Of a stretch of DNA of 10,329 nucleotides, positions 1 through 7,272 are shown in pieces (within the stretch, counting starts at the first letter, position 1; every line of letters begins with the position of its first letter). The notes beneath the pieces were generated by a model. The model was not told the origin of the DNA. It did not search any database and was given only the letters and a program-made list of their open reading frames with translations. Source of the DNA: an uncultured Erysipelotrichaceae bacterium (GTDB taxonomy: Bacteria > Bacillota_I > Bacilli_A > Erysipelotrichales > Erysipelotrichaceae); the NCBI GenBank assembly GCA_900314345.1, contig OMUX01000184.1:1-10329 (forward strand). The letters are read 5' to 3'. Made by a program: the position numbers and the translations under genes.

Positions 1-348
1 TGTTTCTGCCGGATTCATGTATTTGAGATATGGATATTCGTCAATAATTACCGTTAAGGATCCGGGGAGCGTATTAAGATATGCAAACAGGTCAATGAAA
101 CTATTGAAGACAAACGGTGCCGGAAAAACACCGGCTCTGACGAGCTCCGCAGTAAATGCGTCAATGTTTTCACGCATTGTCCCTTTGAGGCACTCGAAAT
201 ATACAAAGCGGCCGGCAGATGCATTGACAGCCTGTTTGATCAAAGTGGTTTTACCGATCTTCCGTTTTCCGTAGATCATTACAGCAGTGCTTTTCTTCTG
301 CAGTTCCTTCTGCAGGATTTCGAGTTCTCTTTTTCTTCCTACAAACAT
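1..348 (-). CDS. AAA ATPase, archaeal-ATPase/DUF234-like family (5' part only)
   Basis: Translating the minus strand from ATG at 348-346 gives 116 residues with no stop before the window edge, so the C-terminal part is missing. The protein opens with FVGRKRELEIL, the N-terminal signature of the 'ATP-binding protein' group related to archaeal ATPases (PF01637-like). A Walker A motif GKRKIGKT follows at residues 27-34, and a Walker B motif VIIDEYPYL has its acidic pair at D103/E104. Full-length members usually continue with a winged-helix region and a DUF234 nuclease-like domain; that part cannot be seen here. A ribosome binding site TGAGGA lies about 5 bases upstream. The gene follows the opp operon on the same strand but has its own promoter and lies beyond a hairpin that may terminate opp transcription. 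Physiological function is generally unknown for this family; NTP binding is clear, any further role is not. Confidence 0.85.
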   Translation of the reverse strand, partial: MFVGRKRELEILQKELQKKSTAVMIYGKRKIGKTTLIKQAVNASAGRFVYFECLKGTMRENIDAFTAELVRAGVFPAPFVFNSFIDLFAYLNTLPGSLTVIIDEYPYLKYMNPAET

Positions 349-357
349 AGCGTCCTC

Positions 358-402
358 AATAATGTTGAATGAATATTCAGTGAATTTGTATTCAGCATTA
401 TT
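358..402. promoter_or_regulatory. 45-base near-symmetric dyad with two TGAAT-N4-ATTCA sites (operator candidate)
   Basis: Two dyads of identical geometry sit one base apart: TGAATGAATATTCA at 366-379 and TGAATTTGTATTCA at 381-394. The whole block is symmetric about base 380: the outer arms 358-370 and 390-402 pair at 12 of 13 positions, and overall 18 of 22 pairs match. The block overlaps the -10 box of the ATPase gene promoter (400-405) and covers the expected transcription start, the usual place for a repressor site. The core TGAAT-N4-ATTCA equals the core of the ArgR/AhrC ARG box, but the two centres are 15 bases apart rather than the roughly 21 typical of paired ARG boxes, and one of the four central bases in each site is G. 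A partly transcribed RNA hairpin is the alternative. The symmetry is directly visible; the regulator is a guess. Confidence 0.6.
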
Positions 403-428
403 AAACACAATATAATGTCCTTTTTCAA
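400..428 (-). promoter_or_regulatory. Promoter of the AAA ATPase gene
   Basis: On the minus strand a -35 box TTGAAA (428-423; 4 of 6 to TTGACA) and a -10 box TTTAAT (405-400; 5 of 6 to TATAAT) are separated by exactly 17 bases. The start would be near 393, giving a leader of about 45 bases before the ATG at 348. The -10 box overlaps the distal end of the symmetric dyad, which suggests control at the start of transcription. Confidence 0.5.
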
Positions 429-430
429 CA

Positions 431-456
431 GAAAACCGGAGATTTCTCCCCGGTTC
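431..456 (-). terminator. Probable terminator of the opp operon
   Basis: Eleven bases after the oppF stop, the minus strand forms a hairpin. AACC and GGAGA on the 5' side pair with TCTCC and GGTT on the 3' side, with a two-base GG bulge and a very short loop; an alternative register pairs AACCGG with CCGGTT. It is followed by TTTTCTGTT, a modest U-tract. The position after the last opp gene and before the next promoter supports a terminator, although the tail is weak. Confidence 0.5.
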
Positions 457-466
457 ATGGAAATGC

Positions 467-1438
467 TCAGTCCTTGTAATCCTCAGCCATCATGCGGTTG
501 TATGCTTCAACATACTGATCCTTGTCGCCCTGGTTCATGTACACAAAGTGACCCGGCACAACCTCTGTCATGGCCGCTGTCTCATCGTAGTTCTCATGCT
601 TGCTGGCATCATACACCTGCAGCACCTTTGCCTTCTCGATAATCGGATCCGGCATCGGTACCGCATGCAGCAGAGACTGTGTGTAAGGATGCAGCGGTGC
701 ACGGAACAGTTCATTGGAAGGTGCAATCTCAACGATCCTTCCGTTATGGATGACGGCAATACGGTCAGCGAAGTAGCGGACAACAGAGAGGTCATGGGCT
801 ATGAACATATAGGTCAGCCCGCGTTCCTTCTTGAACTTGTTCATCAGGTTCAATACCTGTGCACGGATACTGACATCCAGTGCGGAGATCGGTTCATCGG
901 CAATGATGAACTCCGGTTCCATGATCATGGCTCTTGCAATACCGACACGCTGTCTTTGTCCGCCTGAGAACTCATGCGGATAACGGGACTTGTGCTCCGG
1001 CAGAAGGCCTACGGCAGTCAGTGCATCGTCTACCTTGCGCTCCCTGTCCTCTTCATCCTTGTACAGATGGAAGTTGTACAGACCTTCGGAAACACAGTAG
1101 TCAATCGTTGCACGCTCATTCAGGGATGCTGCAGGATCCTGGAAGATCATCTGGATGTTGCGGACAACCTTCTTCTTCTCTTCCTTGGAGATCTTGCCGC
1201 TGATGCGGTCTCCCTTATAGGTGATCTCTCCGGCAGAGATGTTGTTCAGACGGATGATGGCTCTTGCAATGGTGGTCTTTCCGGATCCGGATTCACCGAC
1301 CAGGGCAAATGTTTCACCCTTGTAGATATCGAAGTTTGCATCCGTGACAGCACGGAAGGTATGCTTGCGTCCGTTGTAGAATGTCACGTCAACGTGCTTG
1401 ACGGAAATCAACGGTTCCTTTTCGTTCTCAACGCTCAC
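467..1438 (-). CDS. oppF: Oligopeptide ABC transporter ATP-binding protein OppF (AmiF type)
   Basis: This is one of the two ATPase subunits on the cytoplasmic side of the peptide importer. With the chosen start the protein has 323 residues: Walker A GESGSGKT at 48-55, Q-loop IFQDP around Q100, ABC signature FSGGQRQR at 157-164, Walker B IIADEP at 178-183 and switch histidine in IAHD at H215. The C-terminus carries the peptide-transporter extension but without a cysteine cluster, and its PGHFVYMNQ segment recalls streptococcal AmiF. I prefer GTG at 1438-1436 because AGGGAGGTG (1453-1445), a near-perfect ribosome binding site, ends 6 bases before it. The upstream GTG at 1447 lies inside that site and would add three residues. 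The start overlaps the end of oppD by 11 bases, indicating translational coupling. It is the last gene of the operon, followed by a hairpin. Confidence 0.95.
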   Translation of the reverse strand: MSVENEKEPLISVKHVDVTFYNGRKHTFRAVTDANFDIYKGETFALVGESGSGKTTIARAIIRLNNISAGEITYKGDRISGKISKEEKKKVVRNIQMIFQDPAASLNERATIDYCVSEGLYNFHLYKDEEDRERKVDDALTAVGLLPEHKSRYPHEFSGGQRQRVGIARAMIMEPEFIIADEPISALDVSIRAQVLNLMNKFKKERGLTYMFIAHDLSVVRYFADRIAVIHNGRIVEIAPSNELFRAPLHPYTQSLLHAVPMPDPIIEKAKVLQVYDASKHENYDETAAMTEVVPGHFVYMNQGDKDQYVEAYNRMMAEDYKD

Positions 1439-2504
1439 CGAAGACACCTCCCTTTCCTGTCAGATCCTGCATTCTCTTGTGCAGGTTCCGGATTTCCTCC
1501 GGCGCCTCGACCTTCGGGGCTCTTGGATCAAGAAGCCATGTCTTGGCATAATGTGTATCACTGACCTTGAAGAAAGGCGGTTCTTCTTCATAGTCGATCT
1601 TCATTGCATAGTTGGAGCGCGGCGCAAAGGCATCACCCTTGACCTCCTCAAACAGGGACGGAGGTGTACCGCGGATGGCAAAGAGCTCCTTGCCCTTCTC
1701 ACCAAGCTGCGGCAGGGAGGACAGAAGACCCCAGGTATACGGATGACGGGGATCATAGAAAATCTCGTTGACGCTTCCGTATTCAATGATCTGGCCGGCA
1801 TACATGACGGCGACAACATCCGCAACGTTGGCAACGACGCCAAGGTCATGGGTAATGTAGATCGTCGTGAATCCATACTCATTGGACAGATCCTTGATGA
1901 GCCGGATGATCTGTGCCTGGATTGTCACATCCAGTGCGGTTGTCGGTTCATCGCAGATCAGGATCTTCGGATGGCATGCCAGAGCGATGGCAATGACGAT
2001 ACGCTGACGCATACCGCCGGAATACATGAAGGGATACTCATCAAAGCGCCTTTCCGGCTCCTTGATGCCGACCTTGCCCATCAGCTCGATCGCTTCCTTC
2101 TTTGCCTCATCCTTGCTCTTGCCCTGATGCTTGATGATGACTTCGGAAATCTGATCACCGATCGTACGGACCGGATTCAGGGATGTCATAGGATCCTGGA
2201 AGACCGTTGCGATCTTCTTGCCGCGGATCTGTTCCCATTCCTCATCAGTCTTGTACTTGGCAATATCCTTGCCTTCAAACCAGATCTCACCGCCGGTGAC
2301 AGCACCGTTGGCATCGAGCATGCCGGTGAATGTCTTGGTGAAGACGGACTTTCCGGAACCGGACTCACCGACGATGGCAACGACCTTGCCTTCCTCAAAA
2401 TCCATGGAGATATGGCGGATGGCCTTCAGCACACGGCTTCTGACCTTGAATTCAACCTGCAGATCCTTGACGGACAGGATGATGTTGTTCTTGCTTTCAG
2501 TCAT
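1428..2504 (-). CDS. oppD: Oligopeptide ABC transporter ATP-binding protein OppD (AmiE type)
   Basis: This 358-residue ATPase pairs with OppF to drive peptide import. Motifs in order are Walker A GESGSGKS (46-53), Q-loop VFQDP with Q103, signature YSGGMRQR (161-168), Walker B ILICDEP (181-187), D-loop ALD and switch histidine H219 in ITHD. The C-terminal oligopeptide/dipeptide extension (roughly 240-335) is present. Where many OppD/DppD proteins have a C-x-F-x-x-R-C motif, this one reads [11 protein letters not shown] (291-301), so both cysteines are replaced. As I recall, streptococcal AmiE has the same kind of replacement. ATG at 2504-2502 follows the ribosome binding site AAGGAGG (2516-2510), which overlaps the oppC stop codon; the gap to oppC is 10 bases. 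The end overlaps oppF. Confidence 0.96.
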   Translation of the reverse strand: MTESKNNIILSVKDLQVEFKVRSRVLKAIRHISMDFEEGKVVAIVGESGSGKSVFTKTFTGMLDANGAVTGGEIWFEGKDIAKYKTDEEWEQIRGKKIATVFQDPMTSLNPVRTIGDQISEVIIKHQGKSKDEAKKEAIELMGKVGIKEPERRFDEYPFMYSGGMRQRIVIAIALACHPKILICDEPTTALDVTIQAQIIRLIKDLSNEYGFTTIYITHDLGVVANVADVVAVMYAGQIIEYGSVNEIFYDPRHPYTWGLLSSLPQLGEKGKELFAIRGTPPSLFEEVKGDAFAPRSNYAMKIDYEEEPPFFKVSDTHYAKTWLLDPRAPKVEAPEEIRNLHKRMQDLTGKGGVFGER

Positions 2505-2514
2505 ACTGTCCTCC

Positions 2515-3447
2515 TTAGATCATATGCGTGCGCGGATCACTTGCATCTGCGAGTGTCTGGCCGACGATATACAGCGAAATGGAAATCAGAGCGGAAATGG
2601 ATACCGGGATCCAGAACAGATACGGTGTGGATACCAGGTACGGTGAATAGTCACGGATCATGCGTCCAAGGGACGGGGTATCCTGGCCAAGACCGACTCC
2701 CAGATAGGAGAGGAATACTTCATAGGAGATGAAGCTCGGAACGTCTCTGGATACCAGTGTCATGATGACGGATACCAGATACGGCAGGATATTGTGGGTG
2801 ATGATCTTCCATGTGGAGGTACCAAGGCACTTGGATGCCAGATTGTACTCTCTGTCACGGATGATCATGACCTGGACACGGATGAAGTACGCATTGGAAA
2901 TCCAGGTTGTGATGGTCAGGGCGAAGATCAGCTGCCACATGCCGGCGCCAAGGGCATACATGAGCACCATGGCAATCAATGTGGTCGGAATGTTTGCCAG
3001 GACGTTGTATACCTCGATCATGACGGCATCAACCTTCTTGGAGAAACCCCACCACATGCCGACGATGACACCAAGCACATTGACGATGATCGTGGAGATG
3101 AAGGATACGAACAGGGAGTTCCTTGTGCCTGCCCATACAGCATCAAACAGGGAATTTCCCTTGTCATCCGTACCGAACCAGTAAGTGCCGTTCGGTCTGA
3201 TGTACTTCATTTCCGGCTTGTTGATGTTCGGGGTCTTCATCGGATCATATCCGGAGAACATCGGCTGGAAGATACTCAGCAATACGACTGCCAGAGTGAT
3301 CAGCAGCATCACGATGGCAAGCTTTGAAGAGAAGAACTTCCTGAAGACGGAACGCCAGTAGGAATACTTCGGCGCTGCGATATGCTCGGAAGCAGTATCA
3401 TCCGCACGCTGGAAGGTAAAACGATCGTCTCTTTCCATTTCGCTCAT
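2515..3447 (-). CDS. oppC: Oligopeptide ABC transporter permease OppC (AmiD type)
   Basis: This inner permease subunit of 310 residues forms the membrane channel with OppB. A charged N-terminus of about 40 residues precedes the first membrane segment (43-63). The family hallmark FGTD stands at 91-94. Further hydrophobic segments lie at about 110-134, 148-186, 222-240 and 277-298. The ATPase-docking EAA-type loop runs from about 198 to 222 (REYNLASKCLGTSTWKI), with the conserved glycine at 209. The protein ends with the usual DPR motif (304-306). Its ATG (3447-3445) shares one base with the oppB stop (TGATG), and a G-rich ribosome binding site AAGGGGGG lies 9 bases upstream, so translation is probably coupled to oppB. 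Length matches AmiD/OppC. Confidence 0.96.
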   Translation of the reverse strand: MSEMERDDRFTFQRADDTASEHIAAPKYSYWRSVFRKFFSSKLAIVMLLITLAVVLLSIFQPMFSGYDPMKTPNINKPEMKYIRPNGTYWFGTDDKGNSLFDAVWAGTRNSLFVSFISTIIVNVLGVIVGMWWGFSKKVDAVMIEVYNVLANIPTTLIAMVLMYALGAGMWQLIFALTITTWISNAYFIRVQVMIIRDREYNLASKCLGTSTWKIITHNILPYLVSVIMTLVSRDVPSFISYEVFLSYLGVGLGQDTPSLGRMIRDYSPYLVSTPYLFWIPVSISALISISLYIVGQTLADASDPRTHMI

Positions 3448-4934
3448 CAGTCATTGCCCCCCTTCGCAGTCAGCTGGATACGCGGATCCACCAGTGTCAT
3501 CAGGATATCACCAAGCAATACTGCAAGGATGGACAGTGCTGTAAACAGGAAGGTCAGCGTGATGATCATGTTGTTGTTCACCTGGTTGATGGCATCCGGC
3601 AGCATCTTGCCCATGCCCGGTACGGCGAATGCTGATTCGGTGATGAAGGCACCGGAAATGCACAGGATGACGGAACTCGGAATACCGTTGACCAGCGGAA
3701 TGATTGCATTCCTGAGGATATGCTTGCGGAAGATTTCCTTCTGAGAGAGACCCTTGGCCTTGGCAAACTTGACATAGTCTGCATTGACCTGGTCAATCAT
3801 GTATCTTCTTAACCACATCATCAAAGAAGGTGTGGAAAGCAGCGCCAGGATCACAGTCGGCTGAATCCAGGAACGGATATCCCCGAAGCCAAGCTGCGGG
3901 AACTTGTCCGGAAGACCCAGAGCAGTGCCGATGGAACGCATGAAGAAGATGAATGCCAGGGAAGGCACGGCAATCAGGATGTTGATGTACGCAATACCCA
4001 GTTTGTCACGGAACTTGTCCTTGTGCTGTGCCATGTCAATGCCTGTAGGAATTGCAAATGCATAGGCAAGGATCAGGGAAATAATACCCATGATATAGGA
4101 CGTATTGACCATGGAAGGAGACTCATACTGAGACTCACAGTCTGCATAGTTGTCCGTGAAGCGCTTGACATCCAGACGGTCCGGCTTGGACTTGTACTTG
4201 CAGGATGTCTGGATCAGAGGAGACTCCTCTGTCAGTCCTGTTGCGAACGTCTGTTCCGTGGCCTTCTGTGCGCCCTGTCCGCGGCTGATGACTGTCATGG
4301 TCTCAACACCGTAGTTTGTCGGATAGGATGTACCGAAATTCATGCGGAACTTGTTCTGATGCACAAACGGGAAGCTTCCGTCAAAATACAGCTGATACTT
4401 GTACGTGCATCCGCTGCACACCAGTGCCGGAGAACCATTGTACGGGTTCTTCTCCCAGTGGTAGCCTCTTTCAAGATCCGGATTGTTCTCATCCTGGATA
4501 GCATCCTTGGAATCCATGGCAAACAGCTGGCCGTAATAATGCCCAAGCAGTTCATACCATGCAAAATCCTTGGTCACATACGGATCACCCTTCTTCAGGT
4601 AGGAAACCGTATAGCCTTTGGATTCCATATAGGCAATAGCCTCTTCCTGCTCAGCAGAACCATTCTCCTTGCAGGCATTGGCCTTGTCCTCATCTTCGCC
4701 ATAGACGAAGGAGCACATTTCAGGCTTCTTCTGGAAGTCCAGGTAGCCAAGTTCATCGAACTTGCCCAGTGCGTATAATGTCCTGGTTTCCCCCTTCATC
4801 TTCTTGTAGGCCGGATCCTGATCCAGTGCCTTCTCCCTTGGAATCATCGTGAAGATCATGACGATGATAATGGAGACGACCGCAAAGATCGAGACAACCG
4901 ACTTCAGCAGACGCACAACGATATATCTGAACAT
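3447..4934 (-). CDS. oppB: Oligopeptide ABC transporter permease OppB with large outside loop (AmiC type)
   Basis: At 495 residues this permease is far longer than the usual OppB of about 306-320. The first membrane segment (about 10-31) is followed by an outside region of about 245 residues (32-278) and then by the normal transport domain: segments near 279-298, 312-333, 357-377, 411-433 and 457-480, and an EAA-type loop at 386-409 (DYVKFAKAKGLSQKEIF). It ends with VDPRIQLTAKGG. The loop keeps the landmark FPFVHQN (188-194) and FGTSYP (200-205), and both the length and these blocks match AmiC of Streptococcus as I recall it. Unusually, the loop holds six cysteines: 74, 88, 173, 176 (CSGC), 245 and 266. 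ATG at 4934 has the ribosome binding site GGGAAAGGA about 5 bases upstream. It is first in the oppBCDF block and has its own promoter. Confidence 0.96.
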   Translation of the reverse strand: MFRYIVVRLLKSVVSIFAVVSIIIVMIFTMIPREKALDQDPAYKKMKGETRTLYALGKFDELGYLDFQKKPEMCSFVYGEDEDKANACKENGSAEQEEAIAYMESKGYTVSYLKKGDPYVTKDFAWYELLGHYYGQLFAMDSKDAIQDENNPDLERGYHWEKNPYNGSPALVCSGCTYKYQLYFDGSFPFVHQNKFRMNFGTSYPTNYGVETMTVISRGQGAQKATEQTFATGLTEESPLIQTSCKYKSKPDRLDVKRFTDNYADCESQYESPSMVNTSYIMGIISLILAYAFAIPTGIDMAQHKDKFRDKLGIAYINILIAVPSLAFIFFMRSIGTALGLPDKFPQLGFGDIRSWIQPTVILALLSTPSLMMWLRRYMIDQVNADYVKFAKAKGLSQKEIFRKHILRNAIIPLVNGIPSSVILCISGAFITESAFAVPGMGKMLPDAINQVNNNMIITLTFLFTALSILAVLLGDILMTLVDPRIQLTAKGGND

Positions 4935-4939
4935 AAAAA

Positions 4940-4950
4940 TCCTTTCCCTC
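4940..4950 (-). promoter_or_regulatory. Ribosome binding site of oppB and adjacent mini-hairpin
   Basis: The minus strand reads GAGGGAAAGGA, ending 5 bases before the oppB ATG. Six bases further upstream a small hairpin, CGGC-ACT-GCCG (4966-4956), is compact but probably leaves the ribosome binding site open. Confidence 0.6.
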
Positions 4951-5003
4951 AGAACCGGCAGTGCCGCATGATGTATGCATTACTTCCGAAATACAGCTCT
5001 GCT

Positions 5004-5031
5004 ATTATAGCACAGCAAGACCCATTCAGAA
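5004..5031 (-). promoter_or_regulatory. Internal promoter for oppBCDF
   Basis: The minus strand has a perfect extended -10 element TGCTATAAT (5012-5004). The -35 region is weak: TTCTGA at 5031-5026 matches TTGACA at 3 of 6 with a 16-base spacer, which an extended -10 can compensate. The start would be near 4997, giving a leader of about 63 bases. The -10 box sits inside a small dyad, TGCTA-TAA-TAGCA. This promoter lets oppBCDF be transcribed independently of oppA. Confidence 0.6.
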
Positions 5032-5071
5032 GCCGTTTTGTTTTCATAGCAGAGATATTTGTACTCACATG

Positions 5072-5096
5072 AGAGACAGCCGGTTCGTCTGTCTCT
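5072..5096. other. Inverted repeat in the oppA-oppB gap
   Basis: AGAGACAG (5072-5079) and CTGTCTCT (5089-5096) form a perfect 8-base stem around a 9-base loop. It lies upstream of the internal oppB promoter and downstream of the larger hairpin. There is no U-tract on either strand, so it does not look like a terminator. It may be an RNA structure in the read-through transcript or an operator; the sequence does not decide. Confidence 0.5.
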
Positions 5097-5118
5097 GGTC
5101 TGAATGCAAAATAAGGCA

Positions 5119-5145
5119 AAGCCGAAGTTCAGTGAACTTCGGCTT
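5119..5145 (-). terminator. Strong hairpin after oppA (partial terminator or mRNA stabiliser)
   Basis: AAGCCGAAGTTC (5119-5130) and GAACTTCGGCTT (5134-5145) pair perfectly over 12 bases around a three-base loop, 24 bases past the oppA stop. In the direction of transcription it is followed by TTTGCCTTATTTT, an interrupted U-rich tail, so termination is probably incomplete. Hairpins between a binding-protein gene and the permease genes are a familiar way to make more binding protein than transporter, by termination or by protecting the upstream mRNA; that role is inferred here. Confidence 0.75.
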
Positions 5146-5169
5146 ATGCTTTCTGCTTCAGAATTTCAC

Positions 5170-7272
5170 TCAGTTGTTTGTGAGCACGGCAGGTGTTCCG
5201 CCAGCCTGGAAGTCTTCGTAAGCTGCATCATAGTCAGCAGTTGTAACGAGGTCTTCCTGGAGCTTCATGCCCTTGTACTTGTACTCGGTCATACCTGTTG
5301 TGCTGTAGACTCTGGAGAACGGTACAACGTGGGAAACGCGTACAGTTCTGGACTGCATCTGGCCAGGGATGAAGAAGCACTTGTCAACCAGCTCAGCATC
5401 AGCCTTTGCGAATGCCTCATAACGAGCATCGAGGTCATCTGTGATGGCATCAGCTGCACGATAGAGCTCTTCGTACTCAGCCAGACCGACAGCTTCCTTG
5501 ATGTCATCATCAGAGCCGAATGCTTCATCGTTCTGTGTTGTCAGACCCATGGAAGTCATGTAGTAGCCTGTTGTTGTGGAGTAGATATCAACGCAGGACT
5601 TCGGGTCAGCATAGTCAGGAGACCAGCCGGTGAATGTGGAGATATCGTAGTCAGCTCCGGCAGGATCCTGGTTGTAGTAAGCGATGTTCTTGACCGTATC
5701 CTCATCTCTCATGACAAGCTCGATGATGATCTGGCCGTCTGTAGCTGTTTCAATGGAATCCTTGAGGGACTGACCCTGGTCGACCAGACGCTTGAAAGTC
5801 TCAGTGACCAGCATATCCAGATGAATCGGCTTGTCAGCGGAGATATCCAGACCATCAGCCTTGGCAGCCTCGAGGTATTCCTTAGCCTGATCCGGGTTGT
5901 ACCAAGGATCCTGGCCATCGGACAGATCGATGTCTGTGCCTGTAGCCTCGTCATATGCCTTCGTAACCAGGTCTGCATATGCAGTACCATCGGATGTACG
6001 GACGATTGTGGAAGGGTTGTTGATGTTCTTCATCATGGAATCAGCCAGAACCTTCGGTGCGGAAACCATCAGGTAAGCCTCACGGTTCCATGCAGCACGG
6101 ATTGCCTTGCGGAAGTTCTCATTCAGCAGTGCTTCATGAGTTCTCTCAGCTTCAGCTGTATCTTCTGCATAGTTTGTGTTTTCGAATGTCTGACGGTTGT
6201 AGTTGAAGACGATACCGAATGTAGCAGAGTTCGGCAGAGACTGTGATGTGTAGCCATCATACTTTGCCATGTAATCGTCGAAGTTCTCCCACTGAGCAGA
6301 CAGCGGAGCAGCTGCGTAGACACCCTGTTCGAAGGAACGGATCTGGGAATACGGATCGGAACCATCATCATAGATACGAGTGATCTTCTTCAGGAAGACA
6401 TTGTCAGCATCCCAGTAAGCATCGTTCTTGACCAGGACTGTGGAAGACTTGTCATCCTGGGAGAGCAGCAGATAGCCGCCATTATAGAGAATGGAGGTCG
6501 GATCTGTTGTACCGTAGGAGCAGGATGTCTTATCCGGAGCACCCAGTGCGCATCCATCACCCTGGGACTCGAGGAACTCTCTGTTGACCGGATAGAGGAT
6601 TGCATATGTTGTCATGGAAGGGAAGTAAGGAGTCGGAGCTGTGACAGTGTACTGAACAGTCAGATCATCAACTGCCTTGACACCAACCTTGTCCCATGCC
6701 TCATCGGAGAAATCTCCGCCTGTGACATACTCGTCATAGCCTTCGATGACACCCTGGAGCAGCCAGGATGTGGAGCTTTCGAACTCAGCAGCGTGACGCA
6801 GACCTGCGACGAAGTCGTCAGCCTTGACTGTGTCATACTCTTCACCGGAATCCGTGACCCACTTGACACCATCTCTCAGATGGAATGTGTAAGTCAGGCC
6901 GTCGTCGCTGACATCATAGCTTGTTGCCAGGCACGGTGCCAGGTTGCCGTACTTATCGTTTTCGAGCAGACCATCAACGAAGTTTGCGTTGTATTGATGG
7001 TCTTCCTCAAGGGCTGTGACAACATAGTCCAGTGTCTGGATCTGATAGGATGTTGCCTCAGTCAGGTTCTCCGTGTCCTGCAGCTTGATGTCGCTTACAG
7101 CTGTGTCAGACATGTACACAGCATCAGCGCTCTCTGTAGCCGCGGCGGATGCCTCTCCTGTAGCGGCTGCTGAAGTAGCAGCAGTTGCTGCCTCCGATGA
7201 GCTTCCGCAGCCTGCCAGGGCTGCAGCCATCGAAGCGGAGAGAACGAGTGCAGATAACTTCTTTGCGTTCAT
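5170..7272 (-). CDS. oppA: Oligopeptide-binding lipoprotein OppA (AmiA/AliA type, SBP family 5)
   Basis: This is the extracellular receptor that hands peptides to OppBCDF. The 700-residue product has a lipoprotein signal: charged MNAKK, hydrophobic core and lipobox LAGC with the lipidated cysteine at 22. An Ala/Ser/Thr-rich linker (23-50) precedes the binding fold. The SBP family 5 signature covers about 111-160 (LAPCLATSYDVSDDGLTYTF onward, through VKADDFVAGLRHA). Length is above the roughly 540 of enteric OppA and closer to streptococcal AmiA. Cysteines outside the lipobox stand at 114, 241, 251, 560 and 632. ATG at 7272-7270 is chosen because AGGAGG (7285-7280) lies 7 bases upstream and the signal peptide starts there; an upstream in-frame start at 7347 would add 25 residues ahead of the signal peptide. 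It is the first opp gene, downstream of tldE, with a strong hairpin after it. Confidence 0.96.
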   Translation of the reverse strand: MNAKKLSALVLSASMAAALAGCGSSSEAATAATSAAATGEASAAATESADAVYMSDTAVSDIKLQDTENLTEATSYQIQTLDYVVTALEEDHQYNANFVDGLLENDKYGNLAPCLATSYDVSDDGLTYTFHLRDGVKWVTDSGEEYDTVKADDFVAGLRHAAEFESSTSWLLQGVIEGYDEYVTGGDFSDEAWDKVGVKAVDDLTVQYTVTAPTPYFPSMTTYAILYPVNREFLESQGDGCALGAPDKTSCSYGTTDPTSILYNGGYLLLSQDDKSSTVLVKNDAYWDADNVFLKKITRIYDDGSDPYSQIRSFEQGVYAAAPLSAQWENFDDYMAKYDGYTSQSLPNSATFGIVFNYNRQTFENTNYAEDTAEAERTHEALLNENFRKAIRAAWNREAYLMVSAPKVLADSMMKNINNPSTIVRTSDGTAYADLVTKAYDEATGTDIDLSDGQDPWYNPDQAKEYLEAAKADGLDISADKPIHLDMLVTETFKRLVDQGQSLKDSIETATDGQIIIELVMRDEDTVKNIAYYNQDPAGADYDISTFTGWSPDYADPKSCVDIYSTTTGYYMTSMGLTTQNDEAFGSDDDIKEAVGLAEYEELYRAADAITDDLDARYEAFAKADAELVDKCFFIPGQMQSRTVRVSHVVPFSRVYSTTGMTEYKYKGMKLQEDLVTTADYDAAYEDFQAGGTPAVLTNN

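Noticed and set aside
1398..2732. 444-codon open frame on the plus strand opposite oppD
   Set aside because: It lies fully antisense to clear ABC ATPase motifs, has no recognisable domain or good ribosome binding site, and is explained by codon bias of the real gene.
4023..4778. 251-codon open frame on the plus strand opposite the OppB loop
   Set aside because: It mirrors the OppB coding frame; the opposing product matches AmiC-type proteins, so this is a shadow.
3447..4934. OppB length taken as a gene fusion or new domain
   Set aside because: The long outside loop, with FPFVHQN and FGTSYP landmarks, is a known feature of AmiC-type permeases; only the cysteines seem unusual.
5104..6246. 380-codon open frame on the plus strand opposite oppA
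   Set aside because: It is antisense to a well-supported lipoprotein gene, starts in the hairpin region and shows no family features.
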